Shown here: positions 1 to 11,212 of the stretch, in pieces | Layout of the letters: the number at the start of each line of letters is the position of its first letter | Position numbering within the stretch: position 1 is the first letter of the stretch | From: Alicyclobacillus sp. SP_1 | GTDB taxonomy: Bacteria > Bacillota > Bacilli > Alicyclobacillales > Alicyclobacillaceae | NCBI RefSeq assembly: GCF_024706985.1 | Contig: NZ_JAMCCX010000010.1 | Span: 1 to 64,000, forward strand | Direction of reading: 5' to 3' | Length of the DNA: 64,000 bases | Position numbers and translations under genes: made by a program | The notes under the pieces: model-generated | The model's input: only the letters and a program-made list of their open reading frames with translations | Databases searched by the model: none | Told to the model about the DNA's origin: nothing

Positions 1-216
1 ATGGAAGCTTGAAGAGAATCGGGATCGACTAGAGAAAACCATGGACCAAAACAAGATTTCCATGTAGCGTTGTCCATGCGAATGGTTCCTTCTCGTGGAT
101 TTGGACAGTGCTACCTGTCCTCCATGATAAGGGACTTTTTAATTGTCGTGGGACACATATCACCGAATCCTATGAACATTATGGAAACATTAATGCAACG
201 CTCGTGATTATATAGG
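1..216. other. intergenic, no gene seen
   Basis: No open reading frame with a ribosome binding site, no tRNA-like fold and no repeat was recognised in this leading stretch. It lies downstream of the tmRNA gene, beyond its terminator. Confidence 0.5.
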
Positions 217-252
217 TAAAAACCACGAACCTGTTAATCGGTTCGTGGTTTT
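217..252 (-). terminator. ssrA terminator hairpin
   Basis: An inverted repeat pairs AAAACCACGAACC (219-231) with GGTTCGTGGTTTT (240-252) around an 8-base loop. It sits 4 bases beyond the CCA end of the tmRNA. The T-run on the minus strand makes it a good intrinsic terminator for ssrA, and the symmetric A/T flanks mean it could also work on the plus strand. Confidence 0.85.
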
Positions 253-255
253 GCA

Positions 256-633
256 TGGTGGAGGCGACGGGAGTCGAACCCGCGTCCGAAGACCTCGCTA
301 CATGAACTTCTACGGGTGTAGTGAAACCTTTAAATGTCCCCAGGATGCGCGGTTTCACACGCTCATCGAAGGGTGAGTTCGCTCAATTTCGCCAATGAGC
401 CGCGAACGCTGGACACTGGCTAGCTCGCTAAGTTGACATCGCTAAGTCAGCACGAGCGACTCACGAAGCGATGGCCTGGGTGCGATTAGGCAGCCAGGGC
501 GAGATTGCTGTTTGAGGTGAAACGGTTTTTAGCTTTGCCAGTTATTCTTAGGTCCGCGTTTTTAACGTGGCCTCGCGGCCCCACGACCCGCCGTGCATGC
601 TCGAACTGTCCCCGTCGAATCCAAAACGCCCCC
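256..633 (-). ncRNA. ssrA: transfer-messenger RNA (tmRNA)
   Basis: This RNA rescues stalled ribosomes and tags the truncated protein for proteolysis. On the minus strand it starts GGGGGCGTTTTGGATTCGAC (633 downward) and ends with the T-arm GGGTTCGACTCCCG, an acceptor strand and an encoded CCA at 258-256. About 378 nt is normal for a one-piece tmRNA. The tag reading frame is at 539-486, resuming at GGC and ending TAA: GKAKNRFTSNSNLALAA. The terminal ALAA is the usual degradation signal. SmpB, its protein partner, is the next gene upstream on the same strand. Confidence 0.95.
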
Positions 634-798
634 ATGTGGATCGCGCTCGACGAGCGGCGTAATTACATCTTACGCCAGAAGCATGCGTTCTGCAATCGGA
701 ACTCAAAGGAGAAACTGGAACAGCGTGGCCCCATCGGGCCATCTAAGCAGTGTGCCGGTTCCGTGTCCATCTGTCCAACCTGTCGTCGCAAGAGGACG

Positions 799-1269
799 TC
801 AGTTCCTCTGTCGCTCCCGCAACGCGCGAGCAATTTCGCGATTGGCGTCCCGTTGTTTGACGGATTCACGCTTGTCGTGAAGTTTCTTGCCCTTAGCGAG
901 CCCCAGTTCCACCTTGGCAAATCCGTTTCGCAAGTAGAGGCGCGTGGGCACAAGGGTGTAGCCTCGCTCCCGAACCGCGCCCACCAGCTTGCGAATTTCC
1001 TCGCGGTGGAGAAGGCATTTGCGGGTCCGTAGCGGATCGTGATTGAACCGATTCGCCTGCTCATACGGCCCAATATGCATGTTGTGAATAAAGACCTCGC
1101 CGTTTTCCACGCGGGCGTATGCGTCCCGCAGATGGGCGGAGCCTTTGCGAACCGATTTTATTTCCGATCCGGTAAGGACCAACCCGGCCTCATACGTTTC
1201 CTCGATGAAGTAGTCGTGGTAGGCTTTGCGGTTTTGTGCGAGATATTTGTCTTCGGCTCGATGCGCCAT
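799..1269 (-). CDS. smpB: SsrA-binding protein SmpB
   Basis: SmpB binds the tRNA-like domain of tmRNA and delivers it to stalled ribosomes. The 156-residue product has the full family pattern: the early segment [17 protein letters not shown], the core [12 protein letters not shown], and a basic tail with [12 protein letters not shown] and a run of Arg/Lys that becomes helical in the ribosome. It lies about 165 bp upstream of ssrA and about 125 bp downstream of rnr, the classical secG-rnr-smpB-ssrA order of Bacillota. Start and length match the family. Confidence 0.96.
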   Translation of the reverse strand: MAHRAEDKYLAQNRKAYHDYFIEETYEAGLVLTGSEIKSVRKGSAHLRDAYARVENGEVFIHNMHIGPYEQANRFNHDPLRTRKCLLHREEIRKLVGAVRERGYTLVPTRLYLRNGFAKVELGLAKGKKLHDKRESVKQRDANREIARALRERQRN

Positions 1270-1394
1270 ACTGATTTCACCTCAACCGTGGCCGCACGTG
1301 CATGTGCATGCGGCCCTGCAACGTAAGCTCCACTCTAGCACAGCCACCCCGCTGCCACAAGTCACCCTCTGCTGCAGACTGCGGAGCCTCCGGT

Positions 1395-4007
1395 TCACCG
1401 GGGCCCCCTGGGTGCCCCCTTGCTACCTCCAGCCCCACGTCGCTTCCGTCCACCCCCACCGGCGCTGCTCCGGCCGCCCGCTGGGCCGCCGGATGGCTTG
1501 GTGCGGGTTCCCGTCGCTTTTCCTCTCCTCCTCCCGCCAGCGCCCGCTCCGCGCGGCGCGCTGGCGTCCGCCCACGCCGGTCCGGCGTATCCGCCGTACC
1601 GGCTACCTCCCTCCTCCTCATCCCCGCGCTCGCGCCGCTCACCTGCCTGCCGGCCGCGCGTGCCACCGACAAATCCTGCACGTTCCCGTTCCCTGCCTCG
1701 TGCTTCATACGCAGCCGCCCGCTCAGCGCGCTCCGTTTCAGCACGCGCGCGGTCGCGCCGAGACAAATCTTCGTCATAGACAATTTCCCCATTGGCGCGG
1801 CCACCCACGAACGTCGCTTCTCGGTAGTGCGACACCAGTTGAAAGTCAATCGTCAACGTCTCCTTGTTGGCAGAGGCAACTTCGACGCGGACCGGATCGC
1901 CCAAACGAAAGACGCGCCGAGTCCGCTCTCCCACAAGGGCCATCTGACGCTCATTCAGCGCGTAGTAGTCATCCGTCAAATAGGAAACGTGTATCAAGCC
2001 TTCTACGCCATTTTGCAGTTGGATGAACAAACCAAACTGAGTGACGCCGGAAATCAACCCGTCAAACTCCTCACCCACATGCGCCTGCATGTATTCGACC
2101 ATCTTGAGTTGATCGCACTCGCGTTCAGCATCCTGTGCCACGCGCTCCCGCTCGCTCGACTGAAGAGCCGCTGCGGCGACCAGCGCGCGCAACTGCTCTT
2201 CTCGCGCTCCGGCAAGAGGGCCTTCGAGACTTTCGCGAATAATGCGGTGAATCATCAAGTCCGGGTAGCGGCGAATAGGCGATGTGAAGTGCGTGTAATG
2301 CTCCGCGGCTAGACCAAAGTGGCCGAGATTGTCTGGCGAATAGCGCGCTTGACGCATCGAGCGAAGCATCAGCGAGGAGAGCATACGCGCCTCACGCGTG
2401 CCTTGGATTTCATTCAACACGTCTTGTAAGGCGCGAGGGTGCACTTTGTTGCCAACACCTTTAAGCGCATATCCAAAGTTGTGAAGGAACAAATTGAGGT
2501 CGAGCATTTTTCCCATATCCGGGTCTTCATGAACGCGATACACGAACGGCGCTCCCAGCCAGTAAAAGTGCTCCGCGACGGTCTCATTCGCCACAAGCAT
2601 AAATTCCTCGATGATTCGCTCCGCAATCGAACGCTGGCGCGTGGTGATGTCTGTCGGCCGTCCAATGTTGTCCACATTCACCTTAATTTCATCAAAATTG
2701 AAATCGACCGCTCCCCGACGCATGCGCCGGTCGCGCAAAATCAAAGCGACCCGCTCCATCCTCTGGAAGTCGGGAACCAAAGCGGCATAGCGTTCACGCA
2801 CGCTCTCGTCTTCGTCGAGGAGAATGTTCCGTACATGCGTATACGTCATGCGCTCGGTTGTGCGGATGACACTGGGGGTAATCTCATGAGAGAGCACCGC
2901 GCCGCTTTCGTCGATTTCCATGATGCATGACAGCGTGAGCCTGTCCACCTGTGGATTGAGCGAACAGATGTTGTTCGATAAACGTTGCGGCAACATGGGG
3001 ATGACCCTGTCTGTCAGGTAGACGCTGGTTCCGCGCCGATATGCCTCTTTGTCAATCACACTGCCTTCCCGCACGTAGTGCCCTACATCGGCAATGTGCA
3101 CCCCGAGTTCAAAGTGCCCGTTGGCGAGTTCTTTGACATGCACCGCGTCATCCAAATCCTTGGCGTCTTCTCCATCGATGGTGACAATCGTCTCACCTCT
3201 CAAATCGCGCCGGCCGACCAAATCGTCGTCTGTGAGGTCGAGCGGTATTTGCTCTGCAGCGTGCAAAACGGCATCTGGAAATTGCTCTGGTAAATTGTAC
3301 TTCCGCACGACGGTGAGAATGTCAATACCCGGCTCGTCCGGATGGCCGAGCACTTCCACAATATGCCCCTCGGGACCGCGCGTACCCGTCGGATAACTGG
3401 TGATTTCGACAACCACGACGTATCCGTCATGCGCATCAGCTGTGTGGCCCGACGGGACGAGAATGTCTTGTACCATGCGCTTATCGGCTGGCGTAACAAA
3501 ACCGTAGTCGTGATGGCGAGTAAATCGTCCCACGAGCAAGTTGGCGCTGCGTTCGAGCACACGAATGATTTTTCCCTCACGGTGCTTCCCCGCCGATGCG
3601 CTCGCCCCCGCTCCTTGACCCGACGCAAACGGCGACCCACGCAAGTTCCCGTTGCCTTCTATGCGCGCCATCACCTTGTCCCCGCTCATCGCGCCGCCCA
3701 TCTCACCAACCGGGATATAGACATCTGCTTCGCCATCGTCGGTCAGCACAAAACCATAACCGCGCGCTTTCATCTGCAGGCGCCCTACCACTAAGTTCAT
3801 TTTGTCGGGTAACGCATATCGATCCGTTCTCGTTCGCACCACTTCGCCCGTGCTCTCTAATTCTGCGAGCAGTTTGACAAATGCTCGAAAGTCGTCACTG
3901 CCGACAATCTCGAAGGCGTCGGTCAGTTCGCGCACCGTAAGCGGTTTGTCCGCCTGTTTCTCCAAATAATCAAGCAGTTGTGTCCGCAATTCCTCTGATT
4001 CCGTCAC
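1395..4007 (-). CDS. rnr: ribonuclease R
   Basis: RNase R is a processive 3'-5' exoribonuclease for structured RNA, and it degrades faulty mRNA during trans-translation with tmRNA and SmpB next door. The order is an N-terminal winged helix, cold-shock-type OB folds, the RNB catalytic domain with the metal-binding motif DGEDAKDLDDAVHV, the motif TSPIRRYPDLMIHRI, and an S1 domain with GEEFDGLISGVTQFGLF. The chosen start is GTG at 4007, which has GGAGGGA four bases upstream; an ATG 11 codons earlier lacks a good site. About 870 residues. The last 130 or so residues form a very basic, Gly/Arg-rich, low-complexity tail, longer than usual, encoded by markedly GC-rich DNA. Confidence 0.95.
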   Translation of the reverse strand: MTESEELRTQLLDYLEKQADKPLTVRELTDAFEIVGSDDFRAFVKLLAELESTGEVVRTRTDRYALPDKMNLVVGRLQMKARGYGFVLTDDGEADVYIPVGEMGGAMSGDKVMARIEGNGNLRGSPFASGQGAGASASAGKHREGKIIRVLERSANLLVGRFTRHHDYGFVTPADKRMVQDILVPSGHTADAHDGYVVVVEITSYPTGTRGPEGHIVEVLGHPDEPGIDILTVVRKYNLPEQFPDAVLHAAEQIPLDLTDDDLVGRRDLRGETIVTIDGEDAKDLDDAVHVKELANGHFELGVHIADVGHYVREGSVIDKEAYRRGTSVYLTDRVIPMLPQRLSNNICSLNPQVDRLTLSCIMEIDESGAVLSHEITPSVIRTTERMTYTHVRNILLDEDESVRERYAALVPDFQRMERVALILRDRRMRRGAVDFNFDEIKVNVDNIGRPTDITTRQRSIAERIIEEFMLVANETVAEHFYWLGAPFVYRVHEDPDMGKMLDLNLFLHNFGYALKGVGNKVHPRALQDVLNEIQGTREARMLSSLMLRSMRQARYSPDNLGHFGLAAEHYTHFTSPIRRYPDLMIHRIIRESLEGPLAGAREEQLRALVAAAALQSSERERVAQDAERECDQLKMVEYMQAHVGEEFDGLISGVTQFGLFIQLQNGVEGLIHVSYLTDDYYALNERQMALVGERTRRVFRLGDPVRVEVASANKETLTIDFQLVSHYREATFVGGRANGEIVYDEDLSRRDRARAETERAERAAAYEARGRERERAGFVGGTRGRQAGERRERGDEEEGGSRYGGYAGPAWADASAPRGAGAGGRRRGKATGTRTKPSGGPAGGRSSAGGGGRKRRGAGGSKGAPRGPR

Positions 4008-4200
4008 AAAATCCCTCCAGAGAGTCCTTCCATGTCTCATGCTCAGTATGGCCTACCTGCAAAAAAAGAGCCACCAAAAAGGCAGCTCCAGTTTGCAAAT
4101 TCGTCGTCATCCTGGCGACCAGACGCTGTTCCCACAATTCGCTCAGCCAACGCACGCATCTCAGTCAGCGAATGCTGGACGGTCAACGCACGCATCTCGG

Positions 4201-4443
4201 TCAATGCACAGGATGGGCACTTAAGTACGCCATGGCCAGTGTCAACAAAAAGAAGAGCACCGCAAGCACGACCGTCACCCGCGAAAGCAGCGGGTCCATA
4301 CCTTTCGGCTTGCGCGAGCTCGACTGGTCCGAGCCACCCGTAATAACGCCGGACAACCCAGCGCTTCGCCCGGATTGAAGGAGAATGACGACAACGAGCA
4401 ACACGCAGAGAACCACCAACACAATTTTTGCGGCTGCCAACAT
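4201..4443 (-). CDS. secG: preprotein translocase subunit SecG
   Basis: SecG is a small accessory subunit of the SecYEG membrane channel. The 80-residue product has two membrane helices (about residues 4-23 and 56-76) joined by a Gly/Ser-rich loop with the family-typical LLQSGRSAGLSG and a following GG. The ATG at 4443 is preceded by AGGAGG with an 8-base spacer, so the longer reading frame from 4470 is rejected. It lies upstream of rnr in the usual order. Confidence 0.93.
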   Translation of the reverse strand: MLAAAKIVLVVLCVLLVVVILLQSGRSAGLSGVITGGSDQSSSRKPKGMDPLLSRVTVVLAVLFFLLTLAMAYLSAHPVH

Positions 4444-4507
4444 TTCTGTCACCTCCTGTCCGGGACACACCCGTTACATGGTTATTCCGAAAAATAGTCT
4501 AGCATAC

Positions 4508-5841
<1,334 letters not shown>

Positions 5842-5873
5842 GACTCATCGCCGCCGCAACCCCGTACAGCCAT

Positions 5874-7448
5874 TTAACGAGCGGTTTGTTCGACAATTAG
5901 GGACTTCCCTTCCATCTCTGAGGGCTGCGCAATGCCGAGCAAGCTGAGCATCGTGGGCGCCAAATCCGCCAACACCCCGTGCTCCAGTACCAACCCGTGG
6001 CGCGTCACAATCAGCGGCACCGGATTGGTTGTATGAGTGGTGCACGGCCCGCCCGTCTGCGGGTCAATCATGATGTCTGCATTCCCGTGGTCGGCCGTGA
6101 CCAACGCCACACCACCCCGCCGAAAAATGGCGTCTAACACGGTCTGCAGGCACTCATCGACCGCCTCAATGGCCCGGATGGCCGCTTGCAGGTCACCCGT
6201 ATGGCCGACCATGTCCGGGTTGGCAAAGTTGAGAATCATCACGTCAATGTCGCCCGAATCGATGCGATCCGCTGCCCGTTTCGCCACCTCGTAAGCACTC
6301 ATCTCGGGCTGGAGGTCGTACGTCGCCACTTTTGGCGACGGTACGAGGACTCGCTCTTCACCGGGAAACGGCGTCTCTTGTCCACCCGAGAAAAAGAACG
6401 TCACATGAGGGTACTTTTCCGTCTCCGCAATGCGCAACTGCGTAAGTCCTGCTGCCGATACGACCTCGCCAAACGTCTGGTGCAATTCACGCGGCGGATA
6501 GGCAATCTCGGACGCGATGGCGTCACTGTATTTCGTCAGCGACACAAAGAGCGGGAAGGGCGGGGAACTACCGCGATCGAACCCATCAAACTGCTTGTCC
6601 GTCAGTGCCGCCGACAATTGGATGGCGCGGTCTGGCCGGAAGTTGAAGAAGATGACGGAGTCCTCGTCTCTGACGGTGGCAAGCGGCTCAGACGACGCAT
6701 TCACATGGACGAGTTGCGGCATGAATTCGTCCGTCACGCCAGCATCATATTGTGCTTGTACAGCAGACTTCAAGTCTTCTACAGCTGTCCCTTCGCCGTG
6801 CACGATGGCTTGGTAAGCGCGGCCCGTGCGGTCCCATCGCTTGTCGCGGTCCATCGCGAAGTACCGGCCTTGGACGGTCGCAACAACGGTGTTTCCAGCG
6901 ATAGCGGCAGCCTCTTCGATGCGCTTCAAAAAGCCGAGCCCTGTGGTCGGCGGAGTGTCGCGCCCATCCAGGAAGACGTGCACCGCCACGCGCGGCACGT
7001 CGAGCAGTGCCGTCATTCGCAACAAGGCTTGCAGATGGTCGATGTGACTGTGTACGCCGCCATCGGACACGAGGCCGAGCAGATGCAGCGTACTTTTGTG
7101 ACGAGTGGCGTGATTCATAGCCCGCTTGAGAACGGGGTTTTCAAACAGCGTACCGTTCTGAATGTCGAGCGCAATGCGGGTCAAGTCTTGGTAAAGAATT
7201 CGCCCGGCGCCAATGTTCGAATGTCCGACCTCAGAATTGCCAAACTGTCCCTCCGGTAAACCGACGGCTGGACCGCTCGCCTGCAAAGTGGTATGTGGGT
7301 AGGTGTTGTGAAGAGCATCGAAATTCGGCTTCTTGGCAAGCGCCACGGCGTTGCCGGTCACTTCACTTCGAAGCCCAAAGCCGTCGAGAATGATTAAGGC
7401 GACCGGACCACTACCTGAGGGAATGGTCTTGCGCACAAACTCACTCAT
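5874..7448 (-). CDS. gpmI: 2,3-bisphosphoglycerate-independent phosphoglycerate mutase
   Basis: This two-manganese alkaline-phosphatase-fold enzyme interconverts 3- and 2-phosphoglycerate, as in Bacillus. Motifs: N-terminal metal site LIILDGFGLR, the phosphorylated serine in NSEVGHSNIGAGR, LHLLGLVSDGGVHSH, HVFLDGRDTPP, and the C-terminal metal site VTADHGNAD. About 524 residues, normal. The ATG at 7448 overlaps the tpiA stop codon (ATGA), implying translational coupling; a GTG three codons earlier is less likely. Confidence 0.97.
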   Translation of the reverse strand: MSEFVRKTIPSGSGPVALIILDGFGLRSEVTGNAVALAKKPNFDALHNTYPHTTLQASGPAVGLPEGQFGNSEVGHSNIGAGRILYQDLTRIALDIQNGTLFENPVLKRAMNHATRHKSTLHLLGLVSDGGVHSHIDHLQALLRMTALLDVPRVAVHVFLDGRDTPPTTGLGFLKRIEEAAAIAGNTVVATVQGRYFAMDRDKRWDRTGRAYQAIVHGEGTAVEDLKSAVQAQYDAGVTDEFMPQLVHVNASSEPLATVRDEDSVIFFNFRPDRAIQLSAALTDKQFDGFDRGSSPPFPLFVSLTKYSDAIASEIAYPPRELHQTFGEVVSAAGLTQLRIAETEKYPHVTFFFSGGQETPFPGEERVLVPSPKVATYDLQPEMSAYEVAKRAADRIDSGDIDVMILNFANPDMVGHTGDLQAAIRAIEAVDECLQTVLDAIFRRGGVALVTADHGNADIMIDPQTGGPCTTHTTNPVPLIVTRHGLVLEHGVLADLAPTMLSLLGIAQPSEMEGKSLIVEQTAR

Positions 7449-8227
7449 GCACTGCACCCCCCCGCAGCTTCTGCCATGTCTGCAAAGGAGTTGGCTTCAA
7501 GACTAGCGCCGCCGACCAACGCGCCGTCGATATCTGCGTGCTCGAGGAACGACGCAATGTTCCCCGGTTTAACGCTACCACCGTAGAGAATGCGAAGATT
7601 CGCGGCAAATTCGGCCGAGCGGATTGTAGCAAGGTGAGTGCGGATGGCGCTCGCCACCTCGCCTGCATCGTTCACCGTTGCGGTCTTGCCAGAACCAATC
7701 GCCCACACGGGTTCATAAGCCACGACAAAATCGGCGATGTCGGCATCCGCTAACGCGTCAAAAACGGCATCCAATTGACTGAGGACGACCGCCAAGGTCT
7801 CGCCGCGCTCGCGCTCCGCTAAAGACTCTCCGACACAAACGACGGGCACCATGCCGTGGCGGAGTACAGCCGCCGCCTTTTTCGCGACCATCGCATTAGA
7901 CTCGCCAAACAGCGATCTGCGTTCCGAATGTCCCACTAGGACAAAATGTGTCCCGAAATCCGCAAGCATTGGTGCGGAAATTTCTCCAGTAAATGCCCCT
8001 TCCGTTTCGTAATAGACATCTTGGGCACCTATCCGCACCTGGGCAGGTAACATCACGCGCAGTAGATGAAGGCTGGTAAACGGGGCACAGATGCCATAGT
8101 CTATCGCCATGCAAAGACGCGTGGACTGCTGACCAAGTTCTTGCGCAAAAGACCGCGCCTCTGCGAGCGTTTTGTACATTTTCCAGTTCCCTATTAACAA
8201 GGGACGCCGCTCTGTCAAAGCGTTCAC
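7445..8227 (-). CDS. tpiA: triose-phosphate isomerase
   Basis: It interconverts dihydroxyacetone phosphate and glyceraldehyde-3-phosphate. The 260-residue product carries the phosphate/lysine site LLIGNWKMYKT, the catalytic histidine in LVGHSERRS, the catalytic glutamate loop VAYEPVWAIGSGK, and the phosphate-binding ILYGGSVKPGNI. It sits between pgk and gpmI on the same strand and overlaps the gpmI start. Confidence 0.97.
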   Translation of the reverse strand: MNALTERRPLLIGNWKMYKTLAEARSFAQELGQQSTRLCMAIDYGICAPFTSLHLLRVMLPAQVRIGAQDVYYETEGAFTGEISAPMLADFGTHFVLVGHSERRSLFGESNAMVAKKAAAVLRHGMVPVVCVGESLAERERGETLAVVLSQLDAVFDALADADIADFVVAYEPVWAIGSGKTATVNDAGEVASAIRTHLATIRSAEFAANLRILYGGSVKPGNIASFLEHADIDGALVGGASLEANSFADMAEAAGGCSA

Positions 8228-8317
8228 ACCCTTTCTGTTTCCATCTGTCTTGACGTCATCCCCACGACAAGCGGGATCTTCTAGTAGTAGCTGGAGAAGG
8301 TCTTGTCTGGACCTCTC

Positions 8318-9508
8318 TCAGTCTCGATTTTCTATGACCGCCACACCAGGCAACTCGTTCCCTTCCAAAAACTCAAGCGATGCTCCACCACCTGTTGACA
8401 CGTGAGACATTTTTCCGGCAACTCCGGCACGTTCGACCGCTGCTACCGAATCGCCGCCGCCGACAATGGTCATGCCGTCCACCTCGGCCAGCGCCTTGGC
8501 TACCGCGACCGTTCCGACCGCAAACGCTGGCATTTCAAAAACACCCATGGGGCCATTCCAAAGTACCGTTTTCGCGTGGGCAATGACTCTGCAATACGCC
8601 TCTACCGACTGCGGGCCAATATCGAGCGCCATCTCATCTTCCTGAATGTCGGACACCTCGGCCACGCGATGGCTCGCATTGGCATCAAACTGCTTGGCCA
8701 CCACGACATCGACCGGAAGGTGAATGGTTTTGCCGAGGTCCTGTGCTTCGCGCATCAACGCTTCTGCCGTGCCGTATGCATCGGTTTCAACGAGCGACTT
8801 GCCGAGCGCATGACCTTGAACCGCCAAAAATGTGTTCGCCATCCCACCGCCAATCAGAATGGCATCGACTTTAGGCAGCAAACTGTGCAGAACTTTCACT
8901 TTGTCGGAGACCTTGGCCCCGCCAATAATCGCTAAAAATGGCCGTTCAGGGTGTTCCAATGCATCGCCGAGCATGCGCACTTCGCGCTCCATCAACAAGC
9001 CTGCGACAGTTGGCAGAAAGCGCGCCACCCCCGCCGTCGATGCGTGAGCGCGATGCGCTGAACCAAACGCGTCGTGCACGAAAACATCCCCCAACAGGGC
9101 CATTTTCCGAGCTAGCGTGGCGTCGTTTTTTTCTTCGCCGGCATGAAATCGAACATTTTCCAAGAGCAGTATGTCGCCGTCGTGCATTTCTTGTACCGCT
9201 TGCTCCGCCACTTCTCCAACACAGTCCGAGACGAAGCGAACGGGCTTGCCGTCCAATAAGGACTGCAAGTAGTCAGCCACGGGTCTCAGACTGAATTCGT
9301 CTTTGTGCTCGCCCTTCGGGCGACCCAAGTGGCTCATCAAGACGACGCGCGCGCCGTGTTCTGTGAGGTACCGAAGGGTCGGGAGCGATGCTTTGACGCG
9401 CGTGCCATCGGTTATCGTCTGATGACCATCCATGGGCACGTTGAAATCGACGCGAACCAAGGCCCGCTTACCTTGCCAATTGACATCTTCGATGGACTTT
9501 TTGGCCAA
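8318..9508 (-). CDS. pgk: phosphoglycerate kinase
   Basis: It makes ATP from 1,3-bisphosphoglycerate. Motifs: [23 protein letters not shown], the nucleotide site [11 protein letters not shown], and the C-terminal [13 protein letters not shown]. The best start is TTG at 9508 (product [11 protein letters not shown]...), because GGGAGG lies at good spacing; the in-frame codon at 9535 would add nine atypical residues. About 396 residues, normal. In most Bacillota gapA precedes pgk; here rpoN does. Confidence 0.96.
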   Translation of the reverse strand: MAKKSIEDVNWQGKRALVRVDFNVPMDGHQTITDGTRVKASLPTLRYLTEHGARVVLMSHLGRPKGEHKDEFSLRPVADYLQSLLDGKPVRFVSDCVGEVAEQAVQEMHDGDILLLENVRFHAGEEKNDATLARKMALLGDVFVHDAFGSAHRAHASTAGVARFLPTVAGLLMEREVRMLGDALEHPERPFLAIIGGAKVSDKVKVLHSLLPKVDAILIGGGMANTFLAVQGHALGKSLVETDAYGTAEALMREAQDLGKTIHLPVDVVVAKQFDANASHRVAEVSDIQEDEMALDIGPQSVEAYCRVIAHAKTVLWNGPMGVFEMPAFAVGTVAVAKALAEVDGMTIVGGGDSVAAVERAGVAGKMSHVSTGGGASLEFLEGNELPGVAVIENRD

Positions 9509-9616
9509 ATTGTCGCCTCCCAGCGCTGAGGTCATACGTGGATAGCCGCAACGTATTTTGCAGTCTTCTCCATTGTACCAAACAAGCGCACGGAGGCAAC
9601 GCGCCGAGCCGCAGAC

Positions 9617-11032
9617 TTACGGGCGCCGATTGTGGCTGGCCCCAGAAGTCGTCTGTACAGCCCGCTCCCAGGAACTACCCACGCCCATCTCTTCTCGATA
9701 TTTGGCTACGGTTCGGCGGGCCACGACGATGCCCATACGCGCTAGTTCGCGGCAGAGCGCAGCATCGGACAGTGGTCGCGTCTTCGACTCCTCAGCAAAC
9801 ATTTCCCGCAAGCGCTCCCGAAGCGCATGAGCAGACACTTTCGCTGAGTCCTCATCGTCTCGAGTCGAGGACTGCTGCAGAACGGGCCAAGACTGCCGCT
9901 GCATCGAGGAGTGCGAACTCTGTTGAACATCGCGCGACAACAGCGCCTGAAAGGGCAAGACACCACGCGGCGTCAGCATCCACTTGTTTTGCAACGCCCG
10001 ACAGACCGTTGATGCGTGCAATGAGAGCCGCTTGGCTAGTTCCTTGCCGGTAAGAGGGGCAAGTGGACTCTCTCCTAGAAGGTACTCACGCTGCACACGT
10101 ACCACTTCGCTCACCACTCGTAAAATGGTTTGCTGGCGGCTGTCGACCGCTCGCTGGACCATACGCGCCTGGCGATGGTGCAGTCGCCAAAATTGATGCG
10201 CATCCGCAGCCTGAGCAAAAGAGTCCGTCACTGGATTCTCCAAAAAACGGATGGTTGGGAACATCTCCTCATTCAAACGGACGTAAAGCCCCTCATCCCT
10301 CTCCTCGACGAGCACGTCTGGCACAACCGTGACGGCGCTTGTCGAGTGAAACAAACTTCCTGGCGTGGGATTCAGTTGACGTAGACATTGTATGGCGTTT
10401 TCAATACGCCACAGTGGTTCATCAAGTTCGGCGGCAATCCGTTCCTGCTCGTCGTCGGCCACGTGCTGCAAGTGCCGTCGGACAATTCGCTCGACCACCG
10501 AACGGATGTCTGTCGGGAGGAACTCGGCTTGAATCAACAGGCACTGTTCGAGCGACGTTGCCCCAATGCCAGGCGGGTCGCACCGCTGCACGAGCGCGAT
10601 GGCCTCTTCGGCCACATCGGTGCTGACCGTCGCCAACGCCGCTATTCCGGCCACTGTCTCTACCAAATAACCCCGTTCGTCCAAACATCCAATGACCTGT
10701 TCGGCAGCCATCACCACGTCTTCTCGACGGCAAGCCATGCGCACTTGTGAAAGCAGGACATCCGCCATGGACGGCTCTGCCCGCAAAGAGTCCCATGGAG
10801 GTGTGTAAGCGCCTTCATAACGTCCCCTTAAACCTCTTGGCCCGGTAGCGGCATGAGCGACCATGAGCGGTGGCGGATCGACCAAAACCGTCACATTCTC
10901 CGCCAGGCTCTCCATCACGTGCGCGACCAGTTCCGTGGCGGAACACTGGAGAAAATGCAGAGACTGGTCCATTCGCGGAGAGAACGACCAGCGAAGTTCT
11001 TGGCGGGGTTCCAGCGTATACCTCGCTTCCAT
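9617..11032 (-). CDS. rpoN: RNA polymerase sigma-54 factor
   Basis: Sigma-54 (SigL in Bacillus) directs transcription at -24/-12 promoters and needs enhancer-binding activators. The product has the N-terminal Gln/Leu-rich activator region (LEPRQELRWSFSPRMDQS), the core-binding middle, a helix-turn-helix (LAKRLSLHASTVCRALQNKW) and the diagnostic RpoN box ARRTVAKYRE near the C-terminus. The ATG at 11032 is preceded by GAGGAGGGG, so 471 residues; the longer frame from 11419 overlaps comER and is rejected. It may be co-transcribed with pgk, 108 bp downstream. No enhancer-binding activator is seen in the window. Confidence 0.92.
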   Translation of the reverse strand: MEARYTLEPRQELRWSFSPRMDQSLHFLQCSATELVAHVMESLAENVTVLVDPPPLMVAHAATGPRGLRGRYEGAYTPPWDSLRAEPSMADVLLSQVRMACRREDVVMAAEQVIGCLDERGYLVETVAGIAALATVSTDVAEEAIALVQRCDPPGIGATSLEQCLLIQAEFLPTDIRSVVERIVRRHLQHVADDEQERIAAELDEPLWRIENAIQCLRQLNPTPGSLFHSTSAVTVVPDVLVEERDEGLYVRLNEEMFPTIRFLENPVTDSFAQAADAHQFWRLHHRQARMVQRAVDSRQQTILRVVSEVVRVQREYLLGESPLAPLTGKELAKRLSLHASTVCRALQNKWMLTPRGVLPFQALLSRDVQQSSHSSMQRQSWPVLQQSSTRDDEDSAKVSAHALRERLREMFAEESKTRPLSDAALCRELARMGIVVARRTVAKYREEMGVGSSWERAVQTTSGASHNRRP

Positions 11033-11212
11033 CTCGCACCCCTCCTCGCCGTCCGACCGTATTGAGCACTCTACTGTCTCTATCATACACAGGTACATGC
11101 TCGGAAATCCATCCCACATGTTTCCTTCAGCAAGAAGACAAGCTAGCTCGAATAGACTGGTTGTAACCCGTGGTGATGCTGCATGCACGTCACGCCAGTG
11201 GAGGTGTGGACA

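Noticed and set aside
1226-2312. Long plus-strand frames opposite rnr
   Set aside because: Caused by the GC-rich rnr tail; no ribosome sites and no domain.
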